In this document: positions 15,500-23,778 of the stretch, piece after piece
How the letters are laid out: each line of letters opens with the position of its first letter
Numbering within the stretch: the stretch's first letter is position 1
Assembly: GCA_016699675.1 (NCBI GenBank)
Contig: CP064985.1
Coordinates: forward strand, 310,001-374,000
DNA from: Austwickia sp.
GTDB taxonomy: Bacteria; Actinomycetota; Actinomycetes; Actinomycetales; Dermatophilaceae
Reading direction: 5' to 3'
Length of the DNA stretch: 64,000 nt
Notes under the pieces: model-generated
What the model saw: only the letters and a program-made list of their open reading frames with translations
Database searches by the model: none
Told to the model about the DNA's origin: nothing
Translations under genes and position numbers: made by a program

Positions 15500-16522
15500 T
15501 CACCACTCCCGCTTCCAGAACAGCTTCTCGTCGACCTGGCCGGTCTTCAGCAGCCACTCGATCTGCTTCAGGCGGGTGTGCCCGCGACCGGTGAAGGTGG
15601 CCTCGTCCAGCTGGATCGCGTCGAACACCTCGTGCAGCTGCTTGGCGCCGGCGGCCAGGTCCCAGTCGCACGTGAAACCGAGGTCGGAGATCTTGTCGAA
15701 GTTCACCTTGTAGGACCGGTTGTCCGCGCCGGGTGCCCCGAAGCTCAGCTCGCACCCGGTGAACTCGGCCGCGACGGTCTCGGCGATCTTGCGCACGGTG
15801 TAGTTGTTGGCGTTGCTGCCCGAGTTGAACGCCTGGCCGTGGATCTTCTCGGCCGGCGCATCCAGCATGAGCATGATGCCCTTGCACAGGTCGAGGGCGT
15901 GGGCCATCGGCCGCCACGGCGTACCGTCGCTGGTCATCGCGATGACGCCGGTGGTGTACGCGAGGCCGGCGAGGTTGTTGAGCACGATGTCGAAGCGCTG
16001 CCGCGGGCTCGCCCCGAAGGCCGTCGCGTTGCGCAGCGCCACCGGGTGGAAGTTGTCGTCGGCCAGCGCCCACAGGTCCTGCTCGGTGAGGTACTTGCAC
16101 TTGCCGTAGGCCGTTTGCGGGTTGACCGGGCTGGTCTCGTCGACGGTGCCGTCGGCCACGCCGTACACCGAGCAGCTGCTCATGTAGACGAACCGCTCGA
16201 CGCCGGCCTCCTTGGCCGCCTTCGCGACGTGCGCGCTGCCGAGGTGGTTGATCTCGTAGGTGATCGGGCCGACCAGGTCGCCGACCGGGTCGTTGGACAA
16301 CTCGGCGAGGGCGACCACCGCGTCGACGCCCGCGAAGTCCTCGGCGGTGAGGTGCCGCATGTCCTTGGCGAGCGTCAGCGGCGCGCTCGGCAGGCCGTTG
16401 TAGAGCCAGCCGTTCTTGTAAAAGCCCGTGTCGACGGCGACGACCTCGTGGCCGGCGTCGAGCAGCATCGGGGCCAACAGGCAACCGATGTAGCCGTCTG
16501 TGCCGGTGACCAGGATCTTCAT
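15500..16522 (-). CDS. Extended SDR family NAD-dependent sugar epimerase/dehydratase
   Basis: 340 aa with TGTDGYIGCLLAPMLLDAGH at the N terminus (GxxGxxG Rossmann motif), SSCSVYG, and YGKCK supplying the catalytic Tyr-x-x-x-Lys. This is the layout of UDP-glucose 4-epimerase/dehydratase-type SDRs acting on nucleotide sugars in the cytoplasm. The ATG at 16522 lies one base after the rfbF stop. A separate CDP-glucose 4,6-dehydratase (RfbG) is absent, so this enzyme is the candidate for the second step on CDP-glucose. Whether it epimerises, dehydrates or oxidises cannot be told from the sequence. Confidence 0.8.
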   Translation of the reverse strand: MKILVTGTDGYIGCLLAPMLLDAGHEVVAVDTGFYKNGWLYNGLPSAPLTLAKDMRHLTAEDFAGVDAVVALAELSNDPVGDLVGPITYEINHLGSAHVAKAAKEAGVERFVYMSSCSVYGVADGTVDETSPVNPQTAYGKCKYLTEQDLWALADDNFHPVALRNATAFGASPRQRFDIVLNNLAGLAYTTGVIAMTSDGTPWRPMAHALDLCKGIMLMLDAPAEKIHGQAFNSGSNANNYTVRKIAETVAAEFTGCELSFGAPGADNRSYKVNFDKISDLGFTCDWDLAAGAKQLHEVFDAIQLDEATFTGRGHTRLKQIEWLLKTGQVDEKLFWKREW

Positions 16523-16523
16523 G

Positions 16524-17300
16524 TCAGTTCCACACCTTCCACGGGGCTTGGCCCGATTCCCAGAGGTTTTCGAGCTTGTTCTTGTCGTTCAGGGTGTCCA
16601 TGGGCTGCCAGAAGCCGTCGTGCTTGTAGGCGTTGAGCTGCCCGTCGTGGGCGAGGTTGCGCAGCGGCTCCTGTTCCCAGACGGTGTCGTCGCCGGTGAT
16701 GTAGTCGATGACGCCGGGCTCGCAGACGAAGTAGCCGCCGTTGACCCAGGCGCCGTCGCCGTCCGGCTTCTCCTGGAAGTGTTCGATCGTCGTGTCGTTC
16801 TTGCCCAGCGAGATCGCGCCGAAGCGCCCCGGGGGCTGCACGACGGTCATCGTCGCGAGCCGGCCCGAGGCGCGGTGGAAGTCGATGGTGGCGCTGATGT
16901 CGGTGTCGGAGACGCCGTCGCCGTAGGTGAAGCAGAAGGTCTCGTCCCCGATGTAGTCCTTGACCCGGCGCAGCCGGCCACCGGTCATCGTCCGTCCGCC
17001 GGTGTGCACCAGCGTGACGCGCCAGTCCTCGACGTCGCGCTTGTGGATCTCCACGTCACCGGTGCCGAGGTCGAACGTCATGTCCGAATAGCGCATGGCG
17101 TAGGTGGAGAACCACTCCTTGATGTAGGTCCCCTTGTAGCCGCAACACACGACGAACTCATTGATGCCGTGCGCGGCGTACTCGCTCATGATGTGCCAGA
17201 GGATCGGCCTCTCACCGACCTCGACCATCGGTTTCGGCTTGAGCACGGTCTCCTCGGAAAGGCGGGTGCCCAACCCACCGGCCAGAATGACGGCCTTCAC
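16524..17300 (-). CDS. rfbF: Glucose-1-phosphate cytidylyltransferase
   Basis: Transfers CMP from CTP to glucose-1-phosphate, giving CDP-glucose. The N terminus VKAVILAGGLGTRLSEET followed by KPKPMVEVGERPILWHIM is the hallmark nucleotidyltransferase signature of this family. FTYGDGVSD (metal/sugar binding) and FWQPMDTLNDK near the C terminus also fit. The start is GTG at 17300 with GGGAGGAAA about 8 nt upstream; the 258-aa length is typical. It is the first gene of the unit rfbF-SDR-cupin-SAF oxidoreductase-LhgO. Its substrate can come from GlgP or Pgm encoded nearby. Confidence 0.93.
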   Translation of the reverse strand: MKAVILAGGLGTRLSEETVLKPKPMVEVGERPILWHIMSEYAAHGINEFVVCCGYKGTYIKEWFSTYAMRYSDMTFDLGTGDVEIHKRDVEDWRVTLVHTGGRTMTGGRLRRVKDYIGDETFCFTYGDGVSDTDISATIDFHRASGRLATMTVVQPPGRFGAISLGKNDTTIEHFQEKPDGDGAWVNGGYFVCEPGVIDYITGDDTVWEQEPLRNLAHDGQLNAYKHDGFWQPMDTLNDKNKLENLWESGQAPWKVWN

Positions 17301-17530
17301 AACGTCTTTCCTCCCTGTTGCCTGCCACCGGAACACCGCATGGTCAGGGCGGCGAAGCCACCGGGAGCCGCCGGGGCACGCAGGAGCCCGTCGAACGCCA
17401 CCGAACGCCACGCGAGCAGCCCGCAGCAGCCCGACTGGCGCGGTAGGTTCCCCCCTACGAAAGTCCCCCGGTACAGCTCCCCCAGATCCATCCGCGAGTG
17501 CCCTCAGGTCCGCCGACCGGCGAGAACTGC

Positions 17531-18775
17531 CTAGACCGGCCCCGGACTTGGACGCTCGACCTTGGTCATGGTAACACCAGCCCTCGCGCCCCGAGACGCC
17601 GTGCAATCGCGCGCCCCAACAGGACTTTTGTCGCGGGCGGGAGCCCCACGGCCAGAAAACGTCCGCCCGGGCGGCCGGCCCGGACCGCGGGACTTCCACC
17701 GCATCGCCGGACGCTCCACGAGGAACCAGCTTCCCGCGGCAAGCGCCACCGCGCCGAACAGCGTGCCGGCGAGGAAGGGCAGCAGCCCGGCCCCGGCGAT
17801 GCCGAACTGCTGCAGCAGCATCGCGACCGGCCACGCGTAGATGTAGACGCCGTAGGAGACGTCGTTCACGGCGCCGATGCGGCAGGCCCACGAGGGCGCA
17901 AGGTGCGCCGCCGCCAGCACGGCGTACGAGAGGGCGACCACGCCGACCCCGAGGAATCCGCCCGCCAGCAACGTCGCGGCCGTCGCGCCCACAGCGAGCG
18001 TCGCCGCCGGCGCCGACCACCGGATCCGCTCCGGGAAGAGCGCGGCCACGGCCCCGCAACCGAACGCCAGGTACAGCTCCGGACCGCCGCTGCCGATCGT
18101 CACCCGTTCGACCAGCCGGGCGCAGACCCCGACGTACGGCGCGAGCTGGACGACGACCAGCACCACCGCGAGCAGCGCCGGCAACGCGCGGCGGGCGCGC
18201 GAGCGCAGCAGCCCCAGCGCCATCGCCGCGGCTACGCCGAGGTAGCACAGGCATTCGAAGAAGAGGCTCCACAGGCTGCCGTTCACCGCGTCGACGCCGT
18301 GCACCTGCCCGTACGCGCTGCCGACGAAGACGCCGTCGATGCCGTAATCGGAGATGTGGAGGGCGCCATTGCGCAGCACGTACGCCGCGGGGCCCTGGGC
18401 GCCGAGATGCCAGTATCCGGCGAGACCGTCGTGGCTGGCCGCGTACGAGATCGGCCCCACGACCAGCGCGCCGACCAGCAGGACCACCCAGAAGGCCGGC
18501 AGGATCCGCAGCGCGCGGCGCCACAGGAACGCCCGGACGCTGCCCGACGCGCCGCTGCGCGTGATGAGAAAACCGCTGATCGCGAAGAATCCGAGGACCG
18601 CGAGGTCCCCGAGGTCGGCCTGGCCCCGAAAGAGGCGGTACGTCGGGTCGGCTCCGAACCCGCCGATCGGGAAGGCATGCGAGACGATCACGGCGCTCGC
18701 CATGACCAGCCGCAGCAACCCGAAGGCATTGGCCGCCCGCGACGGTGGCAGGCCGACGGAAGACGCGCTGGTCAT
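17531..18775 (-). CDS. Membrane acyltransferase, acyltransferase-3 (OafA/YrhL) family
   Basis: 414 aa, mostly hydrophobic with about ten predicted membrane segments. The N terminus has the family pattern: a first membrane helix ending in SHAFPIGGF, then LAVLGFFAISGFLITRS and FLWRRALRILPAFW. Such proteins typically O-acylate surface polysaccharides or lipids. The C-terminal tail is basic and Gly-rich. It lies upstream of, and on the same strand as, the rfbF unit with a 230-bp gap, so it may decorate that sugar polymer. The gap holds the rfbF ribosome site and no further gene that I can support. Two MerR-type dyads lie upstream of this gene. The donor and acceptor are unknown. Confidence 0.82.
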   Translation of the reverse strand: MTSASSVGLPPSRAANAFGLLRLVMASAVIVSHAFPIGGFGADPTYRLFRGQADLGDLAVLGFFAISGFLITRSGASGSVRAFLWRRALRILPAFWVVLLVGALVVGPISYAASHDGLAGYWHLGAQGPAAYVLRNGALHISDYGIDGVFVGSAYGQVHGVDAVNGSLWSLFFECLCYLGVAAAMALGLLRSRARRALPALLAVVLVVVQLAPYVGVCARLVERVTIGSGGPELYLAFGCGAVAALFPERIRWSAPAATLAVGATAATLLAGGFLGVGVVALSYAVLAAAHLAPSWACRIGAVNDVSYGVYIYAWPVAMLLQQFGIAGAGLLPFLAGTLFGAVALAAGSWFLVERPAMRWKSRGPGRPPGRTFSGRGAPARDKSPVGARDCTASRGARAGVTMTKVERPSPGPV

Positions 18776-18831
18776 AGATCCCCCTGACGTCGCGACCCGG
18801 CCCTCGACGCGAGCGAGGGACCCCCCTCGGG

Positions 18832-18877
18832 AACCTTACGTCGCGTGAAGGTTCAACCCTCACGCAGCGTAACAGTT
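18832..18877. promoter_or_regulatory. Two adjacent MerR-type dyad operators
   Basis: Dyad 1 (18832-18853) has arms AACCTTACG and CGTGAAGGTT; dyad 2 (18855-18877) has arms AACCCTCACG and CGTAACAGTT. Their architecture matches operators of MerR-family activators, and a MerR gene ends 50 bp away. Together they also form a longer imperfect palindrome. They lie upstream of the acyltransferase start; TTGAAC (minus strand) overlaps them as a possible -35, but no good -10 is visible. Confidence 0.5.
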
Positions 18878-18927
18878 ACCGGCAGGGGCGGCCGCGTGAG
18901 CGCGTGGGGCGGGGGAGGCGCGTGGGA

Positions 18928-19383
18928 TTAGCCCCGCGGCGATTCGTGCCGGTGCCGCTCGGCCTGGTAGCGCAGCGTGCGGGCGAACTCCTCGGCCATC
19001 GCGGCCCGCTCCCGCAGCTTCGTCAGCCGCTCGTCGGCGTCGGCGATGTACGCGTCCAGGCGACGCAGGTCGTCGGCCCGGTTGGACCCCGACGCCTCCC
19101 GCACGGCGTACGACCGGTCGCTGTCCGGCATCCACGGCCCGCCGAGCTCGTCGAGGGTCGTGAGCAGGTCGGCCATCTCCTCCAGCGTGTAGCCGAGCGG
19201 CTTCATCCGCTTAATGACCAGGAGGCGGGCGACCTCGGCGGCCGTATACATCCGGAATCCGCCCGTCGTGCGCGCCGAAGGGACGACCAGGCCGGTCTCG
19301 TCGTAGTGCCGGATCGTGCGCAGGCTCAGGCCCGTTCGTTCGGCTACCTCGCCGATCTTCATCGTGGCGCCAGAGTCCAGCAC
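18928..19383 (-). CDS. MerR family transcriptional regulator
   Basis: 151-aa regulator. The winged-helix N terminus MKIGEVAERTGLSLRTIRHYD is canonical, followed by GLVVPSARTTGGFRMY and a second helix region (LLVIKRMKPLGYTLEEM). Residues about 100-140 form a Leu/Ala/Glu-rich dimerisation coiled coil. There is no Cys-rich metal site, so a metal sensor is unlikely; the effector is unknown. The GTG at 19383 has GAGG just upstream, while the ATG at 19362 gives the more typical N terminus. It lies immediately upstream of the acyltransferase and the paired dyads, which are its most likely targets. Confidence 0.88.
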   Translation of the reverse strand: MLDSGATMKIGEVAERTGLSLRTIRHYDETGLVVPSARTTGGFRMYTAAEVARLLVIKRMKPLGYTLEEMADLLTTLDELGGPWMPDSDRSYAVREASGSNRADDLRRLDAYIADADERLTKLRERAAMAEEFARTLRYQAERHRHESPRG

Positions 19384-19516
19384 GTCGCCTCAGGTTCCCT
19401 TGCTCGCAGTCCTTGCTCACGGATTCCTGGAGCATAGTGATCCCCGACCGATGCAGGTCCGATCCTCGGTCGCCGACACGGCGATTCGGCCCCCGCCGGA
19501 CTGCCAGGATGGGGGC

Positions 19517-21181
19517 ATGACCTCATCGCGAGCGGGCACAGTGGCCCAGCCCCAGGACCTCGTTGACGTCGCGCATCTCGTCACGGCGTACTACACGCAG
19601 CACCCCGACCCGGAGAACATCGACCAGCAGGTGGCGTTCGGCACCTCGGGGCATCGCGGCTCCAGCCTGAAGACCGCCTTCAACGAGGACCACATCCTCG
19701 CGACGACGCAGGCCATCGTCGACTACCGGCGGCAGCAGGGCTTCGACGGTCCCCTGTTCATCGGCCGGGACACCCACGGCCTGTCCGAGCCGGCCTGGGC
19801 CAGCGCGCTGGAGGTGCTCGCGGCTAACGAGGTGACGGTGCTGGTCGACGACCACGACGGTTACACCCCCACCCCGGCCGTGAGCCACGCGATCCTCGTG
19901 GCCAACCGCGGCAAGATCCGCGGCGTGGACGACCTGCCCGCGAACGCCGGGCTCGCCGACGGGATCGTGGTCACGCCCTCGCACAACCCGCCCAGCGACG
20001 GCGGGTTCAAGTACAACCCGCCGCACGGCGGGCCCGCCGACACCGACGCCACGAAGTGGATCGCGGCGGCGGCGAACGCCTACATCAAGGCGGGCCTCGA
20101 GGGGGTCAAGCGGATTCCGTTCGCGCGGGCCCGGGCCGCGGCGACGGCGTACGACTTCCTGGGCCGCTACGTCGACGACCTGCCCCACGTGGTCGACATC
20201 GCCAAGATCAAGGAGGCCGGGCTGCACATCGGGGCCGACCCGCTCGGCGGGGCGAGCGTCGAATACTGGGGCGCCATCGCGGAGCGGCACGGCATCGACC
20301 TCACGGTCATCAACCCGCTGGTCGACGCCACCTGGCGGTTCATGACGCTGGACTGGGACGAGAAGATCCGGATGGACTGCTCCTCCCCCTCGGCGATGGC
20401 GAGCCTCATCGAGAACCGCGCCGCCTTCCAGATCAGCACCGGCAACGACGCCGACTCCGACCGGCACGGCATCGTCACCCCCGACGCGGGCCTGATGAAC
20501 CCGAACCACTACCTGGCGGTGGCGATCCAATACCTGTACGGCGGGGGGCGCCCCGCCTGGCCCGCCGACGGCTTCATCGGCAAGACCCTGGTCAGCTCCT
20601 CGATGATCGACCGCGTCGCCGCCGACCTCGGCCGCAAGCTCGTGGAGGTGCCGGTGGGCTTCAAGTGGTTCGTGCCCGGCCTGCTCGACGGGTCCGGCCC
20701 GTTCGGTGGCGAGGAGTCCGCGGGCGCGAGCTTCCTGCGCTTCGACGGCAGCGTGTGGACCACCGACAAGGACGGCATCATCCTCGCGCTGCTGGCCAGC
20801 GAGATCCTCGCGGCGACCGGCAAGTCCCCGAGCGAGCACTACGCGGAGCTGGTCGCCAAGCACGGCGAGCCGGCGTACGCGCGGGTCGACGCCCCCGCGA
20901 ACCGCGAGGAGAAGGCCAAGCTCGGCGCGCTCACCCCGGCCGCGGTCACGGCCAGCGAGCTGGCGGGCGAGCCGATCACGGCCAAGCTCACCGAGGCCCC
21001 GGGCAACGGGGCGAAGATCGGCGGCCTCAAGGTCACCACGGAGAGCGCCTGGTTCGCCGCTCGGCCGTCCGGGACCGAGGACGTCTACAAGATCTACGCC
21101 GAGTCCTTCAAGGGCCCGGACCACCTGGCGCAGGTCCAGGAACAGGCCCGCGAGGTCGTCTCGGCGGCCCTGTCGTCGTGA
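19517..21181 (+). CDS. pgm: Phosphoglucomutase (alpha-D-glucose phosphate-specific)
   Basis: Interconverts glucose-1-phosphate and glucose-6-phosphate through a phosphoserine enzyme. The 554-aa product has the early segment VAFGTSGHRGSSLKTAFNED, the phosphoserine loop VVTPSHNPPSDGG, the metal-binding ISTGNDADSDRHGIV and the phosphate-binding RPSGTEDVYKIY. The length and order match the E. coli Pgm type rather than ManB/GlmM. The start is ATG at 19517 after a G-rich stretch; the frame is open upstream to 19316 but that part is not conserved-looking. It connects the alpha-glucan genes and rfbF. The next gene overlaps its stop (GTGA). Confidence 0.94.
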   Translation: MTSSRAGTVAQPQDLVDVAHLVTAYYTQHPDPENIDQQVAFGTSGHRGSSLKTAFNEDHILATTQAIVDYRRQQGFDGPLFIGRDTHGLSEPAWASALEVLAANEVTVLVDDHDGYTPTPAVSHAILVANRGKIRGVDDLPANAGLADGIVVTPSHNPPSDGGFKYNPPHGGPADTDATKWIAAAANAYIKAGLEGVKRIPFARARAAATAYDFLGRYVDDLPHVVDIAKIKEAGLHIGADPLGGASVEYWGAIAERHGIDLTVINPLVDATWRFMTLDWDEKIRMDCSSPSAMASLIENRAAFQISTGNDADSDRHGIVTPDAGLMNPNHYLAVAIQYLYGGGRPAWPADGFIGKTLVSSSMIDRVAADLGRKLVEVPVGFKWFVPGLLDGSGPFGGEESAGASFLRFDGSVWTTDKDGIILALLASEILAATGKSPSEHYAELVAKHGEPAYARVDAPANREEKAKLGALTPAAVTASELAGEPITAKLTEAPGNGAKIGGLKVTTESAWFAARPSGTEDVYKIYAESFKGPDHLAQVQEQAREVVSAALSS

Positions 21182-21696
21182 CCGGATCGGACGGCGAGCC
21201 GGTCGATCTGCCGGAGCCGGACGAACCCATGGGCGCGGGAGACCTCCCCGCGCCCATGGGGCGGCTCATCGTCGTGACCGGGCCGATGGGCCCGGGCTGC
21301 CATCGGCTCGCCTGGGCCATGGCCCGTCGGCTGGACCAGTCCGTCGTGGTCGACGGGCCCATCCTCGCGGCGATGGTCGCCTCGGAACACGCCTCGGGTG
21401 CGGACGAACTCGGGACGATCCGCACGGCCCTGCTGCGCTATTGCGCCCAGATCGCGCTGGCCGAGACCTACCGCCGCGCCGGCTACGACGTACTGGTCGT
21501 GGAGGACCTCCCGGAGCGCCGGCTGGCGGACTTCCGGGACCTGTGCAGCCCCGACGAGATCCACCTCATCGTGCTCGACGGCACCGAGGAGACCTACCCG
21601 CTCGGGCTGCGGCTGCTCTCGACCGAGGACGTCGATGCCCAGGCCGTGGCCGTGCTGGCCCGCCTGCAGGAGTCCCTGCTCCCGGCGCTCGACTGA
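21178..21696 (+). CDS. Small P-loop-like protein of unknown function coupled to pgm
   Basis: 172 aa, not assigned to a known gene. It starts at a GTG overlapping the pgm stop (GTGA), so it should be translationally coupled. About residue 30 begins RLIVVTGPMGPGCHRLAWAM, which resembles a kinase Walker A loop after a beta strand, but the usual GK[ST] is replaced by GCH. Later strands (YDVLVVEDLPERR, IHLIVLDGTEE) resemble the Rossmann-like core of small nucleoside/shikimate kinase-type proteins. It may be a degenerate or non-ATP-binding relative. The coupling suggests a role tied to sugar phosphates, but nothing in the sequence proves that. Confidence 0.65.
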   Translation: MTGSDGEPVDLPEPDEPMGAGDLPAPMGRLIVVTGPMGPGCHRLAWAMARRLDQSVVVDGPILAAMVASEHASGADELGTIRTALLRYCAQIALAETYRRAGYDVLVVEDLPERRLADFRDLCSPDEIHLIVLDGTEETYPLGLRLLSTEDVDAQAVAVLARLQESLLPALD

Positions 21697-21718
21697 AGCC
21701 CAGGGCGACGAGCGAGGC

Positions 21719-22633
21719 TCAGAAGAGCGCGCTCATCAGGGCCCGCCTGGCCTTGGCCACCCGCTCGTCGGCGGTGCCGACCACCTCGAACAGGCCCAGC
21801 AGGTGGGTCCGCACCCGGTCCCGGTCCTCGTCCACGGTCGCCCGGATCAGGTCCACGAGCCGCGCGAACGCGTCCTCCACATGGCCGCCGGACAGGTCCA
21901 GGTCGGCGACCAACAGCTGCGCGTCGATGTCGCGTGGGTCGGCGGCGGCCGCGGCCCGCGCTGCGGGGGCGTCCACCGTGGCCACGCGCTGCAGGAGCTG
22001 CACCTGCGCGAGACCGGCCTTCGCGTCCGCGTCGGCCGGGTTGTCCTTGAGGGCCTGCTCGTACGCCGTGACCGCCGCCGCGTAGTCGCCGCGCTCGATG
22101 GCGTCGTACGCCGTCGCATGCGCCACCGGCAGGTCGGGTCCGCCCGCCTCGACGTCGCCCTCGGCGACCCCGGCATCGAACCGGCCGGTGACGCCGTGCT
22201 GCGCCGCTAGCTGCAGGACCTGCGCCACGACGGCGTCGAGCTGGGCCACCGGCTGCACGCCGGGGAACAGCGGCACGGGCTGGGCGGCGATGATCGCCAG
22301 GGTGACCGGGACCTGCTGCACCTGGAACGCCTGCGCGGTGCCCGGCGCCTTGCGGATGTCCACCGAGCACACCCGAAGCCGGCCGGCGACCCGCTCGGCC
22401 GCGGCGACGGCGTTGTCCAGCGCCTGCTTCGTCTGGGCCGCCTGCCCGTCCCACAGGACGAAGAGGGCCGGTACGTCGCGGGTGAGCAGGATCGCCTCTT
22501 CGAGGTTGGCGTCCGTGACGTCGAGGGTGATCCCGGAGGCCGCGCCGGCGGCCGAGGGGGTGGGGGCGGGGCGGCCCAGGGCGGACAGGTCGACGGCGCC
22601 GCGTAGGGAGGGCGAGGATCCGGGCAAGCTCAT
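21719..22633 (-). CDS. Thioredoxin-fold/TPR co-chaperone, CnoX (YbbN)-like
   Basis: 304 aa. Residues about 40-140 look like a thioredoxin fold (PALFVLWDGQAAQTKQALD, then VCSVDIRKAPGTAQAFQVQQ and VPVTLAII), but the CxxC redox motif is missing. Residues about 170-300 form TPR-like helices (AIERGDYAAAVTAYEQALKD). This arrangement is typical of CnoX/YbbN proteins, which act as holdases near GroEL/DnaK rather than as disulfide reductases. The Met start at 22633 is normal. It is convergent with the small pgm-linked gene (22-bp gap). The assignment is by domain layout. Confidence 0.8.
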   Translation of the reverse strand: MSLPGSSPSLRGAVDLSALGRPAPTPSAAGAASGITLDVTDANLEEAILLTRDVPALFVLWDGQAAQTKQALDNAVAAAERVAGRLRVCSVDIRKAPGTAQAFQVQQVPVTLAIIAAQPVPLFPGVQPVAQLDAVVAQVLQLAAQHGVTGRFDAGVAEGDVEAGGPDLPVAHATAYDAIERGDYAAAVTAYEQALKDNPADADAKAGLAQVQLLQRVATVDAPAARAAAAADPRDIDAQLLVADLDLSGGHVEDAFARLVDLIRATVDEDRDRVRTHLLGLFEVVGTADERVAKARRALMSALF

Positions 22634-22767
22634 GGCGCCATTCTTGCCCAGGAGGATGCGCCCGGGAAACTCGGGGAACCGGCCCCGCGGGAGCCGTCAG
22701 ATGCCGCCGGTGCCCGTCCTGCCGGCAAGGCCTCGCCGGCCCTCCGGGAGGCCCTCCCTTGGCCGGC

Positions 22768-23778
22768 TCAGTAGCCGGAGGCCCCGGTGATCTGCTCGGT
22801 GGCCGCGACGAGCCGCGCCTTGCCCTGCTTCGGCACGGTGAAGATCAGGCTCTGCGAAACCTGGGTGCGGACCTGCTGCACGAGGACGGTGCGGTTGGGG
22901 ACGAGTGCGGAGAAGTACGGCGTCGGCTGCATCTGCTGGCCCGGCTTGATGAGGTAGTCGCTGACCCGCTCGATGGCACCGAGCACCAGTGTGTCCCCGT
23001 TGAGCTCCCGGAAGGCCACGACCGGATCGGGGCGCACCTGGAAGGTTTGGGTGAAGTCGGCCTGGCTGGCCACCGCTTTCTTCGCCGCCTCGGCGCGCGA
23101 GTGGAGCTGTTCCGCGAAGGTGTCCGACTCGTACGGCGCGTCGTCCTTCGGCGCGGCCAAGCCCTCGGCGTAGCTCTTGAGCAGGTCGGCCGGCTTGAGA
23201 TCCATGTCGGCGCCGTTGGTCACCACCCGGGCGCCGTCTCCGAGGCCGGGGAACGCGTTGATCTGGGCCCCCGGGAGCATCTGCGCGTTGAGGGTGAGCC
23301 GGTACGGCGTGTCGGGCTTCGTCGCGACCAACAGGTGCACCACCGGCAGTTGCGCGTTCGGTGCGGTGGACGCGCCGAGGATGTATCGGGGGTAGTCGGT
23401 GCCCCGCGACGTCGACAGCACCTTGATGTCCGTGGGCACCCCGGACGCCGGGCTCGTCACGCCGGCCGCGATGAACTGCACCGCCGCCTTGGCCGCCACC
23501 AGCCCCTCGCCGGCGTACGTGCTCGCCAGCGACGACGCCGCGCCGGGCTTGCCGGACCGGGCCGCCGCATCGTCCGCCAACACGCGCTGCAGGACCCTGG
23601 TGGCTTGGTCCTCGGTGACGGCCGCGCCGGGATCGTCCTGGGGACCGCCCGCACCGGGCATGCCCGGCGCGCCGCAGCCGGCGAGGCTCGTGGCGAGCGC
23701 GGCCGCCAGTCCCACGGCGAGCAGGCCCGAGCGTCGGGGCCGGCGAACGGCGCGACCGGGGGCGGGCGGCCGGCTCAT
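22768..23778 (-). CDS. Secreted lipoprotein of unknown function
   Basis: 336 aa. It has an Arg-rich n-region, a hydrophobic core (LLAVGLAAALATS) and the lipobox LAGC with Cys at residue 35, so it should be anchored on the outer face of the membrane. The mature part starts with a Gly/Pro/Asp-rich segment, then a mixed alpha/beta region with no catalytic motif I recognise. Its start ATG overlaps the stop of the upstream membrane-protein gene (ATGA), so the two are probably made together and may interact. I recall similar actinobacterial lipoprotein/membrane pairs without known function. Confidence 0.75.
   Translation of the reverse strand: MSRPPAPGRAVRRPRRSGLLAVGLAAALATSLAGCGAPGMPGAGGPQDDPGAAVTEDQATRVLQRVLADDAAARSGKPGAASSLASTYAGEGLVAAKAAVQFIAAGVTSPASGVPTDIKVLSTSRGTDYPRYILGASTAPNAQLPVVHLLVATKPDTPYRLTLNAQMLPGAQINAFPGLGDGARVVTNGADMDLKPADLLKSYAEGLAAPKDDAPYESDTFAEQLHSRAEAAKKAVASQADFTQTFQVRPDPVVAFRELNGDTLVLGAIERVSDYLIKPGQQMQPTPYFSALVPNRTVLVQQVRTQVSQSLIFTVPKQGKARLVAATEQITGASGY

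Noticed and set aside
17301..17491. Small minus-strand ORF between rfbF and the acyltransferase
   Set aside because: It has no ribosome site or motif and overlaps the rfbF ribosome-binding region; the gap is best left non-coding.
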